A DNA stretch of 40,400 bases from Gnetum montanum (taxonomy: Eukaryota > Streptophyta > Gnetopsida > Gnetales > Gnetaceae). A program made the position numbers and the translations under genes. The DNA lies in the NCBI GenBank assembly GCA_015680685.1, contig MNCI01033388.1, positions 1 through 40,400 of the forward strand. Direction: 5' to 3'. Each line of letters begins with the position of its first letter. Positions within the stretch are counted from its first letter, which is position 1. This document shows positions 34,241-40,400 of this stretch, piece by piece. The notes under the pieces were generated by a model. That model searched no databases, was not told the origin of the DNA, and saw only the letters and a program-made list of their open reading frames with translations.

Positions 34241-34249
34241 GTGGGGGTA
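34241..34249 (+). other. E1 polypurine tract
   Basis: GTGGGGGTA immediately precedes the 3' LTR. E0 has ATGGGGGTA on its coding strand at the same place. Confidence 0.75.
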
Positions 34250-35172
34250 GGACGAAGTGTCAAAGTGTTGCATCGATGGGACCCCATTAATGTGGCCTCA
34301 TCAATAGGTCCCCATCAATACAACTTAAATGACATGGTGTTTTCCTATTGATATGGCCATGTCAACATAGCATTTATTGTGTTCATGAGGCCTCATCAAT
34401 GCAGCTGCATAATAAAGTTTATAAATATGCACTCACAAATCATGTTTATGGATGTCATATGATAGTTGTAGCAGAGTTATTATAGTTTTGTCATTTGAGA
34501 GTTAGAATATATTTTTGAATGCCCACAGCAAGAGTTAGAAACTGTATGGATCTTTATTCAAGCACTAACATACCTGAGCACACCAGTGTGAATGGTAATA
34601 AAGATGAGCCTTTTGATCAAACCTTGTAGCACTTGGAATATATTAATGATTTATTTTTTACATTTACTATTTTCATTAACTATGCAATTAATTAATATAA
34701 AATAGACTTTAATTAATTAATTAATTAAGCTAAATAGATTTAACACATAAGTATGACCACTTCAAGCATAACATACAACACTTGGTAATCCTAGAAGCAC
34801 TTAATGCTTAGTAACCCAAGAATGTTGTATGTGTTCATGATGTGTACAGAAAGTGGAACCGAATGCTTATGTTATGATAGTTAGTTATTAATTAATAATT
34901 AGACTAGTTAAATTGGTTCATAAGTTAAGTTCAACTTGTTTTTAATCGTAGATGAATAAAATATAAAATAATGAAAATCATATGCCTCAACTACACTTAA
35001 CCATACAACCAAGCTTCATAGGTGTAGTTGGGAAGACAATGATCATCATGATTAGATTTCATGTCTTGGGACTAGTGTACGTGAGAACTTAGGGTCTACT
35101 AAATTCAACCAAATTGCATGTGAACACTTGTAATTCGTATGGTTAGGCATAGGATATACTTGTTGCTCATCA
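34250..35172 (+). repeat. E1 3' LTR (923 bp)
   Basis: It begins GGACGAAGTGTC where the 5' LTR has TGATGAAATATC, so the first T has changed. It ends TTGCTCATCA at 35172. TATAAATAT lies at 34420-34428 and AATAAA at 34597-34602. U3 contains at least six CATCAAT/ATTGAT-type words. Confidence 0.88.
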
Positions 35173-35177
35173 CCTAT
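35173..35177. other. Right target-site duplication of E1 (CCTAT)
   Basis: It pairs with CTCAT at 11877-11881; the differences are C/T only. E0 gag resumes here on the minus strand. Confidence 0.7.
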
Positions 35178-37243
35178 AACTATGGATGTTGCGACTAATG
35201 ATATTGCTCAAATAATTATGATGGAGCTCCACTTGGATAATAGGCTTATTATTGGTGGAACTTCCTTGGGTTTCCTTGAGAATAAGGGAACCTTCTAGGT
35301 GCTTACCATTTTGGCAATCTAGCATTCAGAGCATATACCCTAGATTCCTACAAGTATGATAAAACAAGGTAACATCCCTTAGGATTTTCATATTGGTAGA
35401 TGTCACACCCACCATCATTATCTAATTCAGAATCCCCAACCTCTTCTAGGATAGTAGCTTTTCCTTTACCCTTTTGGTGGGCATGTTCAACTTCCTTCCT
35501 TCTCTTTTGATCACGATCACTAGCTTGCTCTTTGGATGCCTCTGCTATTTTTAGAGTGGTTTGAAACCTTTCATTCAAAGAGCCCCACATTTTATCTACC
35601 TTAGGAAAAATTTTGGAAATAGATTTCTAGATCATCAAGGTTTTTTGTTGTACTACTTCATCAAGTGGTACCTCCTTCTCATTGTCAAAAATTCAAACTT
35701 CCATTTTTTTATTAGAAGGATCCCAGTTGTACTCCTTTGCACTTTCTCTTTTTTTGAGCTCTTCATCTTCTTTAGAAACCTAAATAAGCCTTAGGATCTA
35801 ATAGGCTTTAAGTTCTAACAATCTTCCTTAGGCATAAATACCAAGAGTTTTCCTTGATTCTAATTAAAGCCCATCTATGATATGGCAAAGCTACTCCCTT
35901 TGAGAATAACCATGGGAAGGACATTAGTGTAAAAGGGAATAATACCTACCCATGGATGTGTCCAAGGGTTCATGTGTTCCTTTTCTTTAGTCTTGGATCT
36001 ACTTTCTTGAGTTGGATACTCAAGGGTACATTTAATATTTTTGATTAAGCAACTCAAGCATCATACTTCATTTATGAATTGATTCTAGCGCCAAGGAGCA
36101 ATAGCAACTTTTTGCTTCTCTTATGAGTATTCTAAGAAATAGTAAGTTTTTACAATTTTTTTTCTATGTTCTACAAGGCACAAGCATCATGGAAGGCTTG
36201 TAGATAGTTTCGTGGATCTAAATTGTATTCCCCTCAAATTTTTCGATGTTGTTCATATCCAATCACTTTATTTAACTATCTTTCACATGCCTTGTTGGAA
36301 TTCTAATTACCTCTATGATGTTCAGCATGTTTTGAGTAGCATGAAAATGCTCATCATAGTCATGGCCTTTGTGATGGCCATGATTCCTATGATGCACTCT
36401 ACTATCCCTTCTCTTGTGCTAGTGGGCCTCCCTTGAATGCCCATGCCTGTGATCTTGATCATCTTGGAAAGCTCTATAATCATGATCATCTTTGTCCTGT
36501 CACTCATGTCCATCATGGTCACATCCTCTACAGCTTCAGTTAGAGCTAGAGGAGGAAGAAGAGAATGATAAAGGTGAGGAGGAAGGAGGACTAGCACTGT
36601 GGTGCCTACCACCCCCTCTTTAGTGGTCATAGCCACAATCATTATTATGATTTCTATCCCTATCCCTACCATGACTCCCATATTTGGATCCCCCACGATC
36701 ATAGAACTCATTCTTGCCTAAACCAGGATTGTTTATAGTCGACCGAAAGTTTTGGTTCAATCCCCCTTCATCAAAACCAAGCAGAGAAGAGTTAGTAAAA
36801 TGAGAATCCCTACAGAAGGGATCCTCATTATCTTTTAGGCCTACTAGAAATGAGTTATTGAACCATTTTCCCTCTGTAGTTTCATAGTGTTTCTCCTATT
36901 TTCAATCAATTTTATGTTTTACTTCAATGAAATGATAATCCCTTAAGTCATGGTCTTGCACAACATATTTACCATGGAGCCCTTAGATGTTTGACCTCAT
37001 AAGAGTTTGTTGAAACATCGTAGGAACTGATCAATCAGGTAGTAACACAATGTTGCCCTCCATCTCTCTCCACTACATATGATCATCCTGATGCAGCATG
37101 AAGGTGAAATCGAACACATACTCATTAGGATGAGTATATACCACATGGCATTACTAGGGCACTAGCTGATTTGATCGTTCATTTCATTGATTGGATCTGT
37201 GCTCAATTTTAGATAGAGAATCATCCCTATGATAAGAAGGCAT
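35178..37243 (-). pseudogene. E0 gag, main block (broken)
   Basis: Minus-strand gag from the ATG at 37243 (MPSYHRDDSLSK), aligned with the E1 gag start. An Asp/His/Arg-rich and Ser-rich stretch lies at about 36720-36330, and the gag core follows. The 80-codon open stretch 35590-35348 includes KIAEASKEQASDRDQKRRKE, then a GKGKATILEEV block and CDIYQYENPKG. The frame then runs to the E1 insertion and resumes at 11881. It would build the particle shell. It is broken by stops and frameshifts. Confidence 0.77.
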
Positions 37244-37394
37244 CTTAAAGTAGAAGAAAATTCATAGTGTGCTTTTTTATAATTCCTGTTAGTATTAGAA
37301 TAATTGTAACTTTTAGAATAATTTTGACTTTAAGGTTCAATCCAATGATATAAATGATTTTCACCAACTCCTAGTAGCACATGAAACTAACCAA

Positions 37395-37416
37395 AGTCCC
37401 TAATAATAGCACCAAT
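37395..37416 (-). other. E0 primer-binding site, tRNA-Asp type
   Basis: The minus strand reads TTGGTGCTATTATTAGGGAC right after the LTR end. Against TGGCGCCGTTGCCGGGGA all mismatches are C-to-T or G-to-A. Confidence 0.78.
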
Positions 37417-37858
37417 AATGAGCAGCAAGTATACCCTCTACCCAACCATATAAATCACTGGCATTCACTCAATGATCTAGTCAAATTTCAAGAACTTTAG
37501 CTTTTTAACTACACTAACTCTAGGAGGTGAAACTAATTATAGCAATTGTTGTCTTCCCAGTTGCACTTGTGAAGTGCAAGTGTATGGTTAAGTGTAACTA
37601 AGGCATATGATTTTTATCATTTTATCTTTTATGAATTAAGGCACTAGTGAATAAAGAATAAAGTAATCTTAATATTTAACTAACTAATTAATCTAAGAAA
37701 TAACTAATGTCTAACTCTTGCTAGCATAAGCATCCATTCCCACTTGTCATACACATCTTGAACATGTTTAATGCTACTAGGTTATTAAACATTACATGTT
37801 ACTAGGATTACCAAGCATTACACGTATGTTCAAAGTGGTCCTACATATGTTTGCTATA
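37417..37858 (-). repeat. E0 5' LTR, partial (U5 and part of R)
   Basis: Same orientation as 1796-2656 and clearly similar (for example the block 37560-37640 against 1940-2020). It breaks off at 37858, where E5 begins, so U3 and the rest of R should lie on the far side of E5, outside the window. Confidence 0.82.
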
Positions 37859-37874
37859 TGATGAATCGCAAGTG

Positions 37875-37953
37875 CCAGGCCCCAATATTGAATACTCGAT
37901 ATTGGGTACACAATATCGCAGCCTGGACAATGATATCAAATACACGATATCAT
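37875..37953. promoter_or_regulatory. Inverted-repeat cluster in E5 U3
   Basis: CGATATTG (37897-37904) pairs with CAATATCG (37911-37918). They are enclosed by CCAGGC (37875-37880) and GCCTGG (37921-37926). A second pair, ATGATATC (37930-37937) and GATATCAT (37946-37953), follows. All arms are perfect. They lie just upstream of the TATA box, so they are candidate binding sites or a cruciform-forming element. Confidence 0.6.
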
Positions 37954-37969
37954 GATTCTTGTGTAGGTC

Positions 37970-37979
37970 TATAAATATA
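37970..37979 (+). promoter_or_regulatory. TATA box of E5 5' LTR
   Basis: TATAAATATA lies about 110 bp inside the LTR, directly after the inverted-repeat cluster. It has the same word and spacing class as E3 (21415). Confidence 0.65.
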
Positions 37980-38710
37980 GCTCTCAGGCGCACAAGAAGG
38001 AATTCTTTTGGTAGGTCTTAGAGTAGAGTCATTTTGTTACTTTTTAGTTCCTTCCAAGTGCATGCCTACAGTGTGATGATTGTAATTGTACAGAACCTTT
38101 ATTCGAGTGTAACATACTTGGACACTTACATAACCGACAATAGAGATTGAGATTACTCCATCATTGCAGCATTCACTTAGCTTTTAATTGCTTTAATTGT
38201 TAATTATTAGTTATCATTTTCTTAGTTGATGTTTCTTTATTGTCATTTACTATTTCTATTGTTAATGCAGAATGAGTACGTCTTAATAATGAACATTTAA
38301 GCATAACTACTTGGTAACCCAATGGCGTATTTAGTAGTACTCAAGTAGTTTGCACTTGGTAAGCCCAGAAGTAGTACATGAGGTCCAAGATGTGTACAGA
38401 TGATTAAGGATGGATGCTCATCGCACTTAGGCTAGCTTAGACTTTATTTTCCATTGTCTATTAGTTGACTCAAGTTAATTCCCATTGACTTTAGAAGTAG
38501 CATAATAATTAGGAATCACATCATACACCTCACTCTAGACTAAACCATAAGTGATAAAGAAAATACTAGTCTAGGTGGAAAGATAAAAAACTATGATCAA
38601 CATGTAACTATCTAGGTGCCACAACTAGTCTATCTGTGGAGTTCGACCAAATCGTACGTACAGACTCATATTTGTATGGTTGAGTGTAGGGGTACCTAGC
38701 CACTTATCAT

Positions 38711-38729
38711 TAGCACCGTTGCCAAGGAC
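38711..38729 (+). other. E5 primer-binding site, tRNA-Asp type
   Basis: TAGCACCGTTGCCAAGGAC differs from the complement of the plant tRNA-Asp 3' end (TGGCGCCGTTGCCGGGGA) only by G-to-A changes. This is the best preserved PBS in the window and anchors the interpretation of the others. Confidence 0.85.
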
Positions 38730-38845
38730 AATGCTAGTTATCTAGGTTAGTTATATCATACAAGATAGCTGTAACAAAGTATTAATGATATATCCTTTAG
38801 AAAAAAATTAATTAAATTCAATTAAGTCACACAAAATCCACAACA

Positions 38846-40400
38846 ATGTCTCTCTTATAGGACAATGATAACACAACAACTAGCAAGGCAATTCATTAGA
38901 GAACCAATGCAATTTATGATGAAGAAGAAGTTTGGAGTACTCAACCTTATGCAAGAGTTTCATATGTTCATGAACACCGCAACGATACTCAACGACTCTT
39001 GTTATCCAACTCAGACACCTTTAGTGAGGATGGGACATCCCATGGAATGAGGGGGCCCATAAGGCCTAGGACCTTCTCAATGATTAGCAAGAAAACATTA
39101 GGGGATGATTGGAAGACTTACAAAAGTCATCACGAGCCTTCCAGCTCTTTCTCTTCCTCTACTTCTTCAATGTTAGGTCATGACACAAATGACTATTTCA
39201 TAAGGGGTCAACATACAAATAAAAATTGAACCCATAGGAAAACTTAGGAATGCCAACATGAATAAAGACACCATCATCCCAACTCACAAACTCATAACCT
39301 ACTGATGATGAACCCCTACTAGCCACTAAGAGCCTAATGCATATAACAGAGACTATTCAAATATCCCACAGGCATTGGAAGGAAAGTTGTCTACCCAAGC
39401 TTGATTTAAACAACTTTTCCAAGTTTTCAAGAGGCTATGATTTAGATCCACAACATCATTTACAAGCCTTCTACAATGCCTATGAAAAGAAAAATATTGA
39501 TAATAGGTGGCAAAAACTTAGGCTCTTTCCTATGACACTTGTTGGCCAAGCCAAAGTTTAGTACATGTCTTTAAAGCCAAAATCAATTCACTATTAGCCA
39601 ACAATGGTAGAACTCTTCAACGAAAGATATCAAACATGTGCAAGAGTGTAAGCCTTAAGGAGACAAATCTAAAAGTGGAAACAAAGGCAACATGAACCCT
39701 TGGACATGGCCTTAGAAAGATATTATTCATTGTTAAACAAATGCCTGGGCCATGGGTTCTCCAAGGAAAGGCTAATGTATCACATCATGGATGGGCTCTA
39801 TAATGAAACAAGGGAGACCTTAAGAATGTATGCCCAAGGTCAACTATATGAGCTACAAACCCACCAATTCCAAGAGCTTATTAAGTAGGTTGCAAAAGAA
39901 GAAGGAGAAATAGCTAAATGGGAGAACGTTGAAAGATATCAATAGGATCAAAACCTCAAAATTACAAAGGTCCATAATTATGAAGAGGAGAAACCAACTC
40001 ACCTTAAGGAGGTGGCATCATCTCCATCTTTGCCAATACTACAATCACAAGACAAAATTGAGGCAAAGAGCAATAACATGATGGAATGGGTACATAAAAA
40101 ATATGGAGAATATGAAAACATTATTAGAGGTGGAACCATGCAAGATCACTTGAACAACTAGAGAAAATAGAGGATGCCAAAATTAGAAATAGGATAGAAC
40201 ACCATTTGACAATTGGAAAGAAGGGTTGAAGAAAATAAGGATAGGAGGCCAACTGCAAATTACACAGATCAATGTGATGTTTTCCTGTATGATCACCCTA
40301 AAGGCCAATTCCCAATCTTTTCATATTTACATGAGCATTGGGGAGGAATGCTACATCCAAATTTCATACAAAAATACCATGTTCAACCATAGTGGCAAAA
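38846..40400 (+). pseudogene. E5 gag, partial at window end (broken)
   Basis: The probable start is the ATG at 38846 by position relative to the PBS; a stop follows soon after. Open pieces are 38999-39229 (SNSDTFSEDGTSHG and a Ser-rich tract SSSFSSSTSSMLGHDTND), 39337-39561 (LPKLDLNNFSKFSRGYDLDP, then WQKLRLFPMTLVGQAKV) and 39700-39888 (LERYYSLLNKCLGHGFSKER, then MDGLYNETRETLRM). The last two are the standard plant retrotransposon gag core. Near 40270-40320 it reads CDVFLYDHPKGQFPIFSYL, the family C-terminal motif. Frameshifts and stops separate the pieces. Confidence 0.82.

Larger units (their letters stand above)
11882..35172 (+). mobile_element. E1: Athila-like Ty3/gypsy retrotransposon, plus strand, inserted in E0 gag and itself split by E2
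   Basis: The order is 5' LTR 11882-12770, PBS 12771-12790, gag from 12934, protease ~15540-15925, RT ~16520-17130, RNase H ~17400-17780, integrase ~18050-19130, spacer to 20805, the E2 insertion 20806-30661, TATA module, extra frame from 31181, polypurine tract 34241-34249 and 3' LTR 34250-35172. Without E2 and its duplication it is about 13.4 kb, matching E0. It is the same family as E0 but in the opposite orientation. A degenerate 5-bp target duplication flanks it. In a 130-bp piece aligned by eye (12160-12290 against 34555-34690) its two LTRs differ at roughly one base in ten, so it is an old insertion. Confidence 0.9.
1796..37858 (-). mobile_element. E0: Athila-like Ty3/gypsy retrotransposon, minus strand, split by E1
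   Basis: This is the oldest element in the stack. Read on the minus strand it runs: truncated 5' LTR (37858-37417), tRNA-Asp-type PBS, gag (37243-35173), then after the 23.3-kb E1 insertion the end of gag (11881-11470), protease, RT, RNase H, integrase, a ~1.5 kb spacer, an extra reading frame (5737-2690), polypurine tract and 3' LTR (2656-1796). The two blocks join because the gag sequence at 35173 continues at 11881 when aligned with E1's own gag near 14940-14990. Subtracting E1 leaves about 12.8 kb here, or about 13.2 kb with a full 5' LTR. RT-RNase H-integrase order places it in Ty3/gypsy. Integrase wording (GI-D/N-F, D-N-G-T-H-F) and the long region after pol resemble Athila. All genes are broken. 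Confidence 0.87.
37859..38709 (+). repeat. E5 5' LTR (851 bp)
   Basis: It starts TGATGAATCG and ends CACTTATCA. U3 is about 110 bp, with a cluster of perfect inverted repeats at 37875-37953. TATAAATATA follows at 37970-37979. The U5 end (GTGTAGGGGTACCTAGCCAC) matches E3's GTGTAGGGGTACCTCACCAC. Confidence 0.85.
37859..40400 (+). mobile_element. E5: Athila-like gypsy element, plus strand, inserted in the E0 5' LTR; runs off the window
   Basis: It has a 5' LTR 37859-38709, a well-preserved PBS at 38711 and gag from 38846 to the window end. Its U3 and leader differ from E0/E1, but gag architecture and R-U5 style are related. The PBS has fewer decay changes than in the other elements, so it may be younger. 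The left flank CTATA (37854-37858) should be its target duplication; the right copy is not visible. Confidence 0.83.

Noticed and set aside
36322-36711. 129-codon minus-strand frame rich in Met and Ile
   Set aside because: It is an alternative frame of the E0 gag Asp/His-rich region. The same region in E1 and E3 supports the other frame.
1-40400. Host genes, tRNA or rRNA genes, CRISPR arrays
   Set aside because: No exon-like frames with plausible splice sites, no cloverleaf with A and B boxes and no regularly spaced repeat array were found. The tRNA-Asp-like strings are primer-binding sites beside LTRs, not genes.

Overview
This window looks like repeat-rich nuclear DNA from a seed plant with a large genome. 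A conifer or other gymnosperm is plausible, but the sequence alone does not prove it. I found no host gene, tRNA, rRNA, CRISPR array or bacterial-type operon. From about 1.8 kb to the right end, nearly everything can be assigned to five LTR retrotransposons nested in one another. All are heavily decayed by C-to-T and G-to-A changes.

Layout, oldest to youngest. E0 is a minus-strand Ty3/gypsy element of Athila-like type. Its 3' LTR is at 1796-2656, its truncated 5' LTR at 37417-37858, and its body lies in two blocks (2657-11881 and 35173-37416). E1 is a plus-strand element of the same family (11882-35172) that inserted into E0's gag. E2 is a minus-strand non-autonomous element with ~1.95 kb LTRs (20806-30661) that inserted into the spacer downstream of E1's pol. 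E3 is a plus-strand, internally deleted element (21317-25244) that inserted into E2's 3' LTR. Separately, E5 (37859 to beyond the window) inserted into E0's 5' LTR. Five-bp target duplications are recognisable for E1, E2 and E3.

The E0/E1 family is ~13.3 kb long when later insertions are subtracted. Its order is LTR, tRNA-Asp-type primer-binding site, gag, protease, RT, RNase H, integrase, a ~1.5 kb AT-rich spacer, a TATA-bearing U3-like module, a ~450-bp leader, a ~3 kb extra reading frame ending in a coiled-coil-like part, a GGGGGTA polypurine tract and the LTR. The extra frame and the promoter-like module before it occur in both copies and are the best candidates for something undescribed. 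They sit where Athila elements carry an env-like gene, but I see no membrane signature.

No gene in the window appears intact. The elements should be read as fossils. The first 1.8 kb is unassigned AT-rich DNA. A single N at 16271 is flanked by a 100-bp duplication that looks like an assembly join artefact.
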